Shown: positions 44,472 to 56,364, counted from the stretch's first letter. The stretch: DNA of 64,000 nucleotides from Dipteronia dyeriana (GCA_032871835.1 CM065299.1:7597001-7661000); one strand, 5' to 3'. Notes: generated by a model not told the origin, from the letters alone. Numbers and translations are program-made.

Positions 44472-44680
44472 TGTGGAGTTACAAAGTTTCTTCATCTATG
44501 CTTCGATCTTTGGTCAAGGTTTCAATTGTTCGTTCTGCCTTTTCAAGCTCCACTAAGTAGTCACATTCCTTTGACATGATTGTCTTCTTCACCCTTGTCC
44601 TCAAAGAGTGCTAAGATATCATTCAAATACTCAATTGGATTCCTAGAATTATCTTCTGACTGGAGTGTATCCACAGCATG

Positions 44681-45355
44681 TCAATCAACTGAGCTAGTGA
44701 CTTTCTTCAACCTTCTCGAAAATGGAACCGGTGGAATGTGAGGATCGGGTGACTTATGTAAAAGAAAAGTCTTCTTAGGAATCTTCTCTACTACTACTGC
44801 CTCTTCTTCTACCAAAGTCTCCACCTCGATTTCCTATTCTGATTCTTTAGCCTTTTTCTTCTTAGGCTCTCCACTAGAATCTTCGGTCTCTAGTACTCGG
44901 GCACTCCTCGGAACTGTCTCTGCTTTAGCTTGTTCATTGTTGTGAATTATGTCAGCTACTTGACCTAACTGTGTCACCAACTTCTTCACCGATGCCTCTA
45001 AGTTAGTGAACCTTTGCCCGGTTGCTTGAATGAAATTATTCAAGTTCTGATCTGTCTGTTGTGAACTCTGAGCAAGGGTAGTCACAATGTCCTCCAAAGG
45101 ACTCTTCCTAGGCTGATATGAAGTCACATCTCGATTACCCAAGTTGTTCCACTGCTGCCCACTTAACCCTTGGCCCTGGTAGTTCTGAGCTTGGTTATTC
45201 AAAGTGTTGTTTGGGTTGTACCACGAGAAGTTTGGATGATTGTGCCACCCCAGATTGTAAGAGTTTGAACATGGATCATTTCTTTCTCTTTGAAAATTTA
45301 GGGCTTGGACATCCTCCGTCTCATAAAGTACCATATTTCTACCTTGATGCTTCAT
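44681..45355 (-). pseudogene. Gag C-terminal fragment, Athila-like
   Basis: It starts MKHQGRNMVLYETEDVQ and contains the family-typical NSYNLGWHNHPNFSWYNPN, Gln/Asn-rich sequence, and a coiled-coil-prone QTDQNLNNFIQATGQRF...VKKLVTQLGQ segment. After an in-frame TAG (about 44834) it goes on through an acidic stretch to HIPPVPFSRRLKK, the region that precedes protease in these elements, and stops at 44681. The gag N-terminus is missing, since the PBS lies only about 150 bp upstream. Confidence 0.78.
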
Positions 45356-45502
45356 ACACCATGTTTGCCTTTAAAAACAAATGTACCAACGAAGTAAAAA
45401 GAAACTAAACAAAATGAAAATAAACTAACTAACTAAATAAAATAAAATGAGACACACTACCTAAATCAAACTAATTAGATTCAACTAATAAATCTACACC
45501 GA

Positions 45503-45520
45503 TCCCCGGCAGCGACGCCA
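45503..45520 (-). other. Primer-binding site tggcgtcgctgccgggga
   Basis: Four bases inside the 5' LTR end on the minus strand. It resembles the tggcgccgttgccgggga PBS used by large plant gypsy elements. Confidence 0.88.
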
Positions 45521-45524
45521 AAAA

Positions 45525-46954
45525 TGATTGCAGTATTTTTGATCTTAATCAATTTAAAAAAAGTTCGTTCACTGGGATCGGTGATTCTACTAGTTGAACA
45601 CTAATTAGTCTAATTAAATCCTAATCTAAGTGCGTGAAAACTAAATGACATAACGGTTATCTTGGGTTGGTATTTTAATTCACTAATTTGTAAATAATGC
45701 AATAAACTAAATAACACTAAAGCTCAAACGAAAATCTGAATATGGGGGAAAGCTAGGGAATAAATGCAACCTAATTAAACTTCTCAATGTAATCCATAAG
45801 TCTCATTAAAGCACTTAAATCCAATTGATAGGGTTTGTTTCATGAAGCACTTAATCCTTCCCATTACTCACACATGGTCATGTAATGAGCAATGGTTAGA
45901 ATTAATTTTAAATTAAAACTCTAAACCAAATAACACTTAGCATGGTCATGCATATGGAAAATTTCTCAATAATTAAGCTTGTAGTTAAGGACTAAATGGG
46001 ATGGTCACTCACATCTAACCCTAGAAATCATAGATAAATTAATCCTCACACAAACATTCATTTATGTCTCAATTGAATATAAGTGAAAGTATTAGAGTAA
46101 GTATTTCAATAAAAGAGACTACCAAGGTATTTAATTAAAAACCATTAGACTAAGGATTATAAGAGTTGTTTAACTGGTTACATTAATCCCCTAACTTAGA
46201 GATTAGTTACACATCAAAGAAAAGAAATAAAATAAAGAAGAGTTAAAGAAGAAACACAAGTTGGTCATTTGAGGTTCCTTGAATTGTAAGCTTTCTCTTC
46301 TTGCCTTCCAAGTTCCAAGATAGATAGAGGAATGAAAGTGTCTAAGGATGGTGATGGAAGGGTGAAAGTGTCCAAAAATTCATGTGGCTAATGTTACATC
46401 ACCAAAAACTACGATGAGTAATTACATGAGTCCAAAAATAGGTCAGGAATCAACCTAGAAACGCGTGCTATCGTACTGTCGCGCAGTTAAATGTCGAGGT
46501 TATCCACGACAGAAACACAACCGCGACACCTTGTATCCTAGTTTTGTGTCTTCTCTTCAGGCGACATATCAAGCGACAATGGCTAAAAAGTTACTATCGC
46601 TTGGTATGTCACGGTCTTCCATGATGAAAATTAGACCGTGACATGCCACTTCCTTGTATGTTCGAGCATGTTCTCCAGGCGACATTTTAGGTGACAATTA
46701 AAACAAGTTGTTGTCGCTCAAAGTGTCGCGGTCACCCATGACGACTCTTTATGACCGCGACAACTCACCCCTTTTGCTATGTTTCCAATTTTCAACACTT
46801 TTGGGTTCCTAACTTCACTCAAATCACCCATATGATACCCTTAATACGAAATCCTGTAAAAACACTCGAGCCATTAAACACTTGATTTTACCCGAGAACT
46901 GAGCAATAAGCATAAAAGAGGGACTCGAAATCTAGTGTTATCATGGCTCGATCA
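45525..46954 (-). repeat. 5' LTR (1430 bp) of the pol-less gypsy element
   Basis: Minus strand tgatcgagcc...tgcaatca. It carries three 37-39-nt hairpins at 46492, 46607 and 46724. Confidence 0.9.
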
Positions 46955-47329
46955 ATATTGTAAACCTAATTTGTGCTCAATATATGTTGGTTGATTTTAT
47001 ATTCATTTGGGTTTTGATTTGTTCTTGCTATTATTAAATAATCTCTTTTCTTGATATGCTTAAAATTGATATGTGTTTATAGATAAGATTAGGAGTGGAT
47101 TAACTTAATTATAGGTGTAGTTGTAATCGAATATCCCATTTGTGTGTGTATGTTTTTGGATTGTCGAAATTAACTTGTATGGATGGGTTTGAGTGTTTGT
47201 GGGTTTTTGGTTGTGCCTAGGAGGACCAATCCGGGTATAATCTTAACCAATTAGCTCAAAAGAATGAATGAAACTTGTTATATGTTTGATCTTGCTAGAT
47301 TAGGTTTTGGCTTATGTTCATATGCTTAA

Positions 47330-47460
47330 TGGTAGGGACTCAAGGCACAATTGCTCTAGCCATGACATTGGGGAGTGATTCGTGTCTCGAATCCCTTAGT
47401 TGAGATTACTAGTACAATTGCTCTAGCCATGACCTTGGGGAGTGATTTGTGTTTGTGAAT
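47330..47460. repeat. Tandem duplication (about 65 bp) in the outer LTR
   Basis: acaattgctctagccatgac, then ttggggagtgatt, occurs at 47351 and 47413 with minor changes. Confidence 0.75.
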
Positions 47461-47507
47461 CTCTCAATTGAGAGAACAAGTCCTTAGCTTGAATTGAATG
47501 TCCTTAA

Positions 47508-47651
47508 ATGAGGGGGGTTGTGCGTTCATGAAATTGGAGAACGTCGTAGTCGTCCAGTGGTAAGGACATCTTGGATTGACACTCGAGAAGACCTGATGTT
47601 CGATTTTCGGTTACGGTTGAGGGGTCTCTTTTCTATCCATTTTGTATTTTC
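47508..47651 (+). mobile_element. tRNA-derived SINE, 144 bp, with 26-bp target duplication
   Basis: A 26-bp sequence starting ccttagcttgaattg lies at 47482-47507 and 47652-47677 with one mismatch (G/A). Between them is a segment with tRNA-like polymerase III boxes: tagtcgtccagtggtaagg (A-box zone, 47548-47566) and gatgttcgattt (B-box zone, 47594-47605). The text most resembles tRNA-Glu/Asp. It ends T-rich (cattttgtattttc), as in Au/TS-type plant SINEs. It is inserted in the outer LTR. Confidence 0.72.
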
Positions 47652-48084
47652 CCTTAGCTTGAATTGGATGTCCTTAATGCTTAACAGCCACTATCTGTAC
47701 ACTTATGTATGGTGAGTTTTATGAACCTTGTGTGATCATTCTCATGCATCTCTCATATCCATCAATGTATTATTTGTCACTTTAATCACCATTCTCACTT
47801 CACCATATTCCTTTTGTTTTATTTTACATTCTTTTTATTTACATTCCTTCATATGCACACACACAACGTAAAATGCTTACACTTCACACACACCACTCTC
47901 ACCCTTGCCATGTTCGTATTTACATTGCTTTCAATAAACACTAGAACGTGAAACAATCGACGGATGACACCTCCCTATGGACGATACCTCGCTTACCGCT
48001 TTACTAGTTTTTAAAATTTTAAAGCATATTGCGTAGGACTTTTTATAAATATTCTTTTGATAATCGTAATTTGGTAACGACATA

Positions 48085-50030
48085 AAAATCGAGTATTTTT
48101 AGAAATCTAAAGTGATGAGTGTAGAGAGAAGTCAAAGTGATGAGTGCATAAGAGAATTTTTATTTTTTTAAGAACACCATACAAACCCAGATGATACAGA
48201 GGGAATGTGAGAAGGAAAAAGAGATCGATGGGGTTTTGAAATGGGATTTTTTTTTTGTTTTGGTTTTCTAAGCTAGGAAGGTTGATGATGATGATGATGA
48301 TTATTATTATTATTATTATTATTTTTTACTTTTATCCATTTTTTATTATTACTTTATGATGGTAAACTTGTAAATATCATCACTAACAAGGGTATTTTAG
48401 TCTTAATAAATCTATGTAAAATTGTCATTCCAAGGAATCTTAAAGGGTAAAATAGTCATTTCAGCCATTAATATGACGTTTATGGGCAAAAATGATAATA
48501 CACATTTTTTGTGATGTTTGACCGTTAAAAAAAAATTAGGAGGACCTATGTGATACACTTTTCAAAAGTCAGGGAAAAAGTTGAAAGAAAATCAAATTCG
48601 TTTAAAAATTTGATCTTTCAGCAAAAGTTAGGGACTCAAATGATATTAACCTTTAAACAACACCCATCCTAATCATCATCAATTTAACAAAAAAAAAAAT
48701 CCACCATATAGTATTTTGGATCAACACTAGAAAACCTCACTCAAATCCACCAAAAACATACCCACACCCACCACACCAAGTTGGTATCCTCGCCGATTGC
48801 CACCACAAACCCAACCATCACCCGCCACCACCACTGACTCAAATTCAACCATCCCTTCTCCTTTCTCTCTAAAACTCACCTGAAAATCAAACTCACAAAC
48901 ACCACCACCATCCAAACATAACTAGAAATCAATTATCCAAAATACAAACACCACTATCACTAATAAATACGAAAAAAATTGAATTTGAAAAAAAATATTG
49001 AACACAAACCAAAATCTGTCGAACAAAAATCCACATGACCAATACCATCCCACCAGGAAAAAAACCATCTTTAGTGTCGAAGAGAGAGAGGGAAAGCGAG
49101 ATGGATCGATAGAGAGAAGTTGTAAGAAAGGAAAGAGGAAGAAGACGTGGCAGCGGGATCTCCTCGGCGCTTGTAAGAGTGGTGGTTGGTGGATTCCGGT
49201 GGGTTCAGTCAGTGGCTAGGATTTGTGTTTGAGTGGTGGTGGCGGTTACGGTTTACTGGAGTCTTGGAGATGATGGTGGAGAGGAGATGATGGTTGAACA
49301 ATTGAAGGGATTTTTTTTTCTTTTTAAATTAAAGTACTTTTAAAATAATAATAATACATGATATTCAAATTTAAACTATAAAAATTAAAACGAAATTACC
49401 CTAAATTTTGATTGTCAAACATGGTCAATTTGACCAAGTTTGACTAATGGTATGAGAGGCAAATGTCAATTTTCCATAAAGTTGCTTCCACGGATAAAAG
49501 AGCAAACTTCATGAGAGTTTGATAGAATTACTTCTTAGCCATTTCAGCAAAGGCACCAACAAATTGTTTATTAATATTGTGCTTATATAAACTCCTTTGC
49601 CGGTTGCTTAGCTTTTGAGTTTTGATACGTTGGTTTTTTACTGCTTTGTGGTAACGTTTAAACAAGAGCCATGAGCACTAGAGACACCATAGTTATGTAC
49701 AACAAATAAGATTGATAAAGGATAATGTTATCATTTGCGTAATAATGGAATGTTACACAATATCATATTGTTTAAACATTAATGCTATATTACCTATAAA
49801 TTTAGTCCAAATTTCTATCCAAATAATGTGTCAACTCACTGATTCAAATTATTTAGATTGTATAGCATTATTCAAAGATTTAATTAAAATTCATTAAATT
49901 TCATCATATTGTGAATTGTTTGGACATAGATTTATGTAAGGGGATTTGTACCTGAGAAGTCTCAATATATATATTATAAATAAATAAGTTATGAAATTTA
50001 AAATAATTTAATAATAATCCAATATTGCAC
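48085..50030. other. Intergenic, no gene recognised
   Basis: AT-rich sequence with GAT/ATT trinucleotide runs (48284-48322) and a CCA-rich block (48740-48920) whose complementary Gly/Val-rich reading frame looks spurious. A GA-rich block lies at 49080-49140. No termini, domains or convincing exons. Confidence 0.5.
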
Positions 50031-50039
50031 AGAAGGGTA

Positions 50040-50870
50040 TTTAAGTTTGTGGAAATTGCTAAAAATGATCACAACTATTATGAAAAATTTGTTTTTAACC
50101 ACATACGAAAATTTATTCGTTAATAGCCATTTTTTAAGAAATCACTTGAATGCCCTCGTATAAAAACCATCCCCAAACACTTTCTCCCTCTTTTTTTTCT
50201 CTCTCTCATTTCCTCTCTCTCCCCGATCTCTCTCTCACGTTGGCGGTATGCCGGCGAACCGTCGTCGGCGTCCTTGCGAAGGCCGGCGAACCATTGTTGG
50301 CCTCATCTCTCTCACCGAACATCTCTTTCTCTCTCCCTGCACCTCTCTCTCTTTCACTCACCTCTCTTTCTCTCTCCTCTCATTTCTCTCTCACACGACA
50401 TCGATGGCTTGCCAGAGTGCCGGTGTGCCGTCGTCTGGGCTTCACGACCGTCCAGTAACGCCATCGAGCTCTCCTTTCGCCGGTGATGAGATCTACATAA
50501 AAAAGGGAAGAAAACAAAATACCTAGAAACCCAGAACATTTCAAGTTTCAACATTTCAATTTAGTCAAGATTTCAAGTTTCAACATTTCAATTTAGGCAA
50601 GATTTCAAGTTTAAATTTTTTATTTTTTTAAACAATATTTCAAGTTTCAAGGTTTTAGTCCCGATTTCAAATTTGGTTCTAGATTTTAGTAATGATTTCA
50701 AGTTTGCCTCAACTTTTTTTAAAACAAATTAATTTTAGGGGTATTTTGGTAATTTATGGACATACACTGATTTTTTTTAAAAAAGTGGCAATTAACGATT
50801 AAAATTTCAAAAATGGTTATTAACGAAAGTTTAATACTTTCCATTGCTATTTTTGGTTTTCTCTCTTTAA
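50040..50870. mobile_element. Possible Mutator-like MITE
   Basis: The outer zones are loosely inverted: tggaaattgctaaaaatgatc and cgttaatagccattttttaag on the left; on the right, read inversely, gcaatggaaagt and cgttaattgccacttttttaa. The interior is a CT-rich block and tandem atttcaagtttcaacatttca units (50539-50600). No target duplication was found. Confidence 0.35.
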
Positions 50871-51825
50871 ATTTTGTTTTCCTCTATTTTCACAAGTTGC
50901 ATTGGTCATGATTCCATATTTCCATAGCTGACTCTTAAATAAATGTTTTACATTGCACCCATATTGCCATGCTGAAACAATGAAACAATGATTCAATGAA
51001 AGACCAGGAGAGAAAAGACTACCTTTTGTTCAACTTATTTTTATGAGGGAATTGCAAGAAATGATCAAAAAAATTATTGAGTTATTGTTTTTAGCCAAAA
51101 TTTTAATTTTAACTATAGTTAGCATCTTTAACCTTGAAGTGACAAGTATGCCCTCACTTTTGTTTTATGAACCCAATATTTCCCACCCAAATTTTCACTT
51201 ATCAATGTTTTCACCTTTATTTTTTTTTTCAAAATCAGATTTCTTACTCTCTCTCTATGTAAACCAATTTGGCTCTTCATCTCTCACTCTCAATCGATTG
51301 GGTTCTTCATCTCATTCTCTAAACTAGAGGAAGAAAGAGGAAGTTCAAATGAAGGCTCTCAGTCCCAGGTCAGATCTTTTCGAAGGGATAAAGAAAGAGA
51401 AACCAACATGCTTTTCTGAAATCAGTCCCTCGTTCAAATAAAGTTGAGATTGTAAGGCTAGAAGGAAGGGAAAGTGCTAGAGATTGTCATTCTAGAGAGA
51501 AGGAAGAATAATAACATAGGGAATATTAACAATTTTAGATTTTCATCTCTCTCTCTCTAAACCAATTCTGCAAATCGTCATTGTATTTTGGGTCTTTGTC
51601 TCAATAACTTGTCTCTCTCAATTGATTTGGCTTACACCATTCTTGAAGGTAGATCTAGATCCGAAACCTAGCATTCAACTCAGTCTTGAAGTAGTTGAAG
51701 GTATGTATCCCTTTCCCTTTTCCACTTATTTTTTTACAAGAATTTTCAAGTTTAATTTGAAGAAAAAGAGGTTGGTTTTGATTTTGAGTGAAACCCATGT
51801 ACTGTATTTTTTTATTCCCAGGTTA

Positions 51826-54035
51826 CATGCTAGGCTATCTTAAAGTTACATGCTAGTTCAATTTAATGTTACATGTCAGTTCAATATAATGTTACATGTC
51901 AGTTTATTACTAAGTTTCATGTCTTTCCGTAATTTTGATATAGAATGAAACCCAACTATTGTAAGTTTTTGTACCCATGTTACATGCTAGTATTTTTAAA
52001 GTTACATTCATGTTTATTTTTTGTACCCAAGTTACATGCTAGGTTATTTATGAAGTTACATGCTAGGGGATTTATGAAGTTACATGTTAGGTTATTTTTG
52101 AAGTTACATACTAGGTTATTTTTGATGTTACATTCCATCCAAGTCCTATTTTGTTACTTATTAGATCATTTTAAAGTTACATGTCAAATTCTTTAAATGT
52201 CAATTACTTTACATGTAGGAATATGGATGAAAGGAAATTAGTCATCCATCACGGTGGAAGTTGGGAGGGCAATTGTTACGAGGGTGGTATGACAAAGTGG
52301 GTCAATGTTCGTAGATGTGTGAGTTATGATTCCTTGGTGAAGTTGGTAAAAGATGTTACCAAAGTTTATGCTGCTAGGTACAACTAACAATTATGATCAT
52401 TGGCCTTTAAAATTAGTGGTAATGCTCGTCCGAGAATTGAGAATGACAATGACGTTTCATGTACGATGAATGAAGATAAGCTATTACTTGAGGTTTTTGT
52501 ATCTGTTTCTACGAAGGAAGCAACAGATTGTGTGCAAGATGACAACCTAGTACAGTCTTCGTTTCTTGACCAATGTAACCTACCTACTTCACATCCTGTG
52601 TATGGCGGGTTTCTCCAGCAACTGACAACATGTGGATCCATTCCAATTGTAGACCCAATTATATGTAACGATGACAGCAATTCACAGAAGTGTCCATTGG
52701 CACCAGAAGTTGTTGGTACAACCTAGATTTTACCGTATTAGTAATGATGTTTTAATTCTTATATGTATGGGTGATATACTTTTTTATGTACTGTAGACTT
52801 TTTATGTACTGTAGACTTTTTTATGTACTGTAGACATTATTAAGTTCATATTGAATTTGATAGTTGAAAGACATTGATTCCAAATTACAATTCCAGTAGT
52901 GTTACATGTTACATGTTACATGCTAGTTGAAAATAAAGTTACATGTTTATGCAAAAATAATTTCATTCCAATTTAGAACTCCAGTATTGTTACATGTTAC
53001 GAGTTACATGACAGTTCAAAAATAATTTCATTCCAATTTAGAACTCCAGTATTGTTATATGTTTCAAGTTACATGCAAGTTGAAAAAGAAGTTACATATC
53101 AGTTAAAAAAAAATCTGCGGATAACATTGACGACAACTCGATACCCGACATTGACAAGGGTAGTCACAATGATGAAGATTGCAATCATGTATTAGCGATG
53201 CCATTTTAATTATTTATTGTATTAGCAATGTCGTTTTGAAATGATATGAGATTTGAATTCTAGTAATGTTACATGCTAGAAGTTACATGTCAGTTGATGT
53301 TGAAGTTACATACTAGTTAAAAATAAAGTTATATGCCGGCGTTTTAATCACCACATTTGAAAGATTGATTTCATTCACAACTCCAGTAATGTTACATGTT
53401 AGATGTTACATGTCAGTTGATACTGAAATTATATGCTTATTCAAAATGAAGTTACATGTCAGTTCAACATTTTTAATTCTTTTTGTACTAGCAATGACGT
53501 TTTGAATTGATATGGGAATTGAATTTGAAGAGCAAATTCCAGTATAAATATATGCTTATATCGGATTTTGAAATTCCAGTAATGTTACATGCTAGAAGTT
53601 ACATGTTAGTTGATACTGAAGTTACATGCTAGTTAATAATGAAGTTACATGCCATCTCATTTAATCAACTCATTCGAAAGAGTATTTTCATACACAATTC
53701 CAGTAATGTTACATGCTAGAAGTTACATGACAGTTGATACCAAAGTTACATGCAAATTGATATTGAAATTACATGCCAACTCATTTAATCAACTCATTCG
53801 GAAAAGTGTTTTCATATAAAATTCCAGTAATGTTACATGCTAGAAGTTAGATGTCAGTTGATACTGAAGTTACATGCTAGTTAATAATGAAGTTACATAC
53901 CAGTTCATTTAATAACTATATTTAGAAGACTGATTTGATACACTTCAAAGAACAAAATTCGAGTATCATTCATTTCATACACTTCAAAAACAACGATGAT
54001 GTTTCAACAACGTAATCAATCATAGTTGGTAATGA
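51826..54035 (+). repeat. GTTACATG satellite array (two blocks flanking the MULE fragment)
   Basis: Dozens of copies of gttacatg, mostly as aagttacatgctagtt or gttacatgtcagtt spaced about 20-30 bp, fill 51826-52200 and 52895-54035. In the right block a higher-order unit of about 124 bp recurs (attccagtaatgttacatgc, agaagttacatg, gttgatactgaagtt, catttaatcaactcattc) at about 53571, 53697 and 53820. The reading frame over the left block gives a repeated F-M-K-L-H-A-R peptide, a by-product. Confidence 0.85.
52223..52726 (+). pseudogene. MULE transposase N-terminal (PB1-like) fragment
   Basis: It starts MDERKLVIHHGGSWEGNCYEGG, a pattern typical of the N-terminal domain of plant Mutator-like transposases (HHGG.W, Y.GG, then V..R.VSYDSLVKLV). 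A stop and shift at about 52385 lead to a second frame (52400-52726: FKISGNARPRIENDNDVS, then LLLEVFVSVS) which continues the same domain and an acidic/polar linker to a stop. The catalytic domain is missing. A splice acceptor-like atgtag just precedes the start, as in MULE genes with an upstream intron. Confidence 0.6.
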
Positions 54036-55850
54036 AGTTACATGATAAAGAATAATTTCTAAAATAACTATGCCTAATCAATAAACCTATCAATCTACCG
54101 TTACACTGTTTGCAAAAATTTCTAGAGTCATATCCTCCCTAAACCCGAGGCGTGCATTTAAAAGCCCCTTCATTGTCGAAAGCTCATTCTTCACAATGTT
54201 TTCAAAGTGATATGACATTTTACTCATTAGTTCTCCATCTACAAAATCACACAAAAATTACTTCTATAATTGACAATTAAACAAACTTCTTTTTGTAACA
54301 AATTCCATTATAGAATAACCAACAAAAAGCTCTAAAATTTAAAAATGATTAAAGATGATCAAATAGTAAGGGTTTAGTTTCAACAAAGCCACATGGGAAG
54401 AGCAACAAATGTGACCCACATATCATTGCCCCACTACATCCAAGATTTAAATTAAAGGTCTCATCTCATCGATCATTACACAATTATGATAACGAATTGA
54501 AAAAACCAAAACAATCAAACCAAAACAATTATGATAACGAATTGAAAAATAGGAATGGAATATTAGCCACACCTAATATTCGCCTAAGTATCACTAACAA
54601 GTGAGGATCATATGGCATGTAACAGGGTGCTATTTTCAGTTGTATCTACAACTATGAAAATACAAACACCGAAAACAGGGCATCAAGATACATAACTATC
54701 TTAATTCCATCTTGTATTAATGCATAACAAAGAATAAGGCAACAACAACACCAATATCCACAAAGAAAAATAACTCAATATAGAGATAACTCACAATATG
54801 ACATTTTAATAAGTCTTGATTGAATATTTCATGAGCCCAAACTTTTAAATTCCATAAAAGTCTTAAAACCGTAGAAATAAAAACAAGAAAAGAAATCATG
54901 AAGTATAATTACAACAACCTTCATAAGCTTTCAAGGGAAGAACAAAAGTATTCAGAGGTTGTGTTCCCTAACAGACAGAACAGGACAAGAAGCCAAAGAA
55001 ACAACAAACAATGACCCAAAAACGTAAATTCGTCATAAATCATTAAGAAATAAAACCGTAAATTGGACAATATACACATATTCAATACCCAATAAAAAAT
55101 ACAAATCATGAAGGAAACTTAGAAATTTGAGAAAAGAAAATAAAAACAAAGAAAACATGTAAGAGGAAGCACCAACACAACATTGTAAAAGACACCACCA
55201 GCTACACAACACCAAACCAGGCAATGCTAACCAAAAATAAAAATAAAAACAAAACAAAAGAAAACATGCAAAGCAGAGTACAACAACACACATCTGAAGT
55301 TGGAACTGAAAACACAAGCAGGCCATAGAACAAGACCAACAAACCCAACAAAAACAAAGGAGACTACTGCTAAAACTCATTACTCCATTCAACAAAATTC
55401 CCTTTCATTTTCAGTCGTATGGGCACTGCGTTGGGTGCAAGTGTTTTGAACACACTGCTGGGAAATATACCTCCCATGAAGCATATACAATTGTAAGTTA
55501 AAAAATAAAAAAAAATACCTTTCTTTTATCATTGTTATGAAATGATAAAAGAAATGTTCATGTCAAGTATAGATTCTCGGTTTAGAAAAAAAAAACAAAA
55601 AAAAAATATTTATTGCAAGAGTAGTAAATTCGACAAATTAATTAACAACCAAATTTGCAACTTCAAATCAATATAGAGTACCATATTCAATATAGAATTA
55701 TAATTACAATTCTGGACAATAGCCAATGAAACTACTATGAGATATTTTCCTAAACAAATTTTCTCAACAACCAAACAATCCACGAAAGAAAATTCACTCA
55801 GTAGTCTACTTTAATTATTAACTATCAACTGTAAAAGCATATCTAAAGTA
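54036..55850. other. MULE interior, no gene recognised
   Basis: Purine- and A-rich sequence. Hydrophobic minus-strand frames (54717-55395) are the complement of CAA/AAC-rich text and show no domain. I see nothing supportable. Confidence 0.5.
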
Positions 55851-56364
55851 AGATTACGTAATCAAGACTCTGTTGGTTAAAAAAAAAAAAAAAACTTTGT
55901 TTGGTTGACGAGAAAATTGATTCTCGGAAACCAAACAGGAGCCAGAAGAAATGATGAGAAATTTACATGCGTCTTCGGTGGCTTCGACGAACGAGGGCAA
56001 TGATCTCTTCTCTTTATTTGTCTCTTTCGATCTGTAGCAACAGCGAGAGAGGTGTGATGCGAAGGTGAGAGGTAGCAAAGGCGACAGAGGTGTGCAACGA
56101 CGATGAGCTGCAACGACGACGAGACAGATGCGAGGCGACGCTGATCTCTTCTCTTTCTTTGTATCTGTTTCTTTTTTTTACTCGATGTAACTAAAACCCT
56201 AAAAGAACAGATCATTTCAACTTTCACTTCTTAATTTTTTTATATAATTTCAAATCTAGGGTATTTTTGTCCAAAAGAAATTAAAATTGATAAAAACAAC
56301 AAAAAATATATTGATGTTTAAAAATAATAAACTGATAATTTTTTTTGACTACTTATGAATTCAC

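Larger units (their letters stand above)
38032..46954 (-). mobile_element. Non-autonomous Ty3/gypsy (Athila-like) element without pol, complete with TSD
   Basis: 5' LTR 46954-45525, PBS 45520-45503, internal region, PPT about 39431-39423, 3' LTR 39422-38032. The target duplication atatt is present at 38027-38031 and 46955-46959. The internal part holds a gag C-terminal fragment, an orphan zinc knuckle, a conserved ggtgggaggcaacccacc hairpin, and a broken 540-codon extra ORF; no protease, RT or integrase is seen. The LTRs differ by many substitutions and a net 39 bp, so insertion is not recent. It lies inside the outer LTR of opposite orientation. Confidence 0.88.
37212..48084 (+). mobile_element. 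Athila/Tat-like LTR (plus strand), interrupted by a gypsy element and a SINE
   Basis: The left piece (about 37212-38031) starts tgatcggacc and has the LTR style of large gypsy elements (ggtcatatctccctcctcagg, aaccatgttttgatc, the GA-rich aagagagagagaggagc). The right piece (46960 to about 48084) continues with gtaaacctaatttgtgctc and ends near cgacggatgacacctcccta, ggacgatacctcgcttaccg. Removing the inner element (38032-46959) and the SINE leaves about 1.8 kb. No clear PBS follows, so it is probably a solo or truncated LTR. Exact ends are uncertain. Confidence 0.5.
51043..56364 (+). mobile_element. Mutator-like element (about 5.3 kb), defective
   Basis: The left end gggaattgcaagaaatgatc followed by aaaaaaattattgagtt, and the right end read inversely (ggtgaattcataagtagtc then aaaaaaaattatcagttt), form a decayed terminal inverted repeat extending about 70-100 bp. 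It encloses a MULE transposase N-terminal fragment (52223-52726) and a large GTTACATG satellite. The transposase core (DDE) and C-terminal SWIM zinc finger were not found. The target duplication is unclear in T-rich flanks. Confidence 0.48.

Noticed and set aside
47541..47616. tRNA-Glu/Asp gene
   Set aside because: Boxes are tRNA-like but the acceptor ends do not pair well and the segment lies in a SINE flanked by a target duplication.
48727..49219. Gly/Val-rich minus-strand and basic plus-strand frames
   Set aside because: CCA-rich and GA-rich low-complexity DNA; no start context or domain support.
50150..50554. Several overlapping frames rich in Ser/Leu/His
   Set aside because: Product of a ctctctctc tract; three frames open on the same low-complexity DNA.
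51826..54035. CRISPR-like array
   Set aside because: Repeats are 8-16 bp with irregular, mutually similar spacers in a plant transposon; no cas genes.
54717..55395. Hydrophobic minus-strand frames resembling membrane proteins
   Set aside because: Complement of A/C-rich sequence, no conserved motif, no splice context.
55854..56227. Basic minus-strand frames (KKKKQIQRKRRDQ)
   Set aside because: Tandemly duplicated ctcttctcttt-type DNA inside the MULE end; no recognisable domain.
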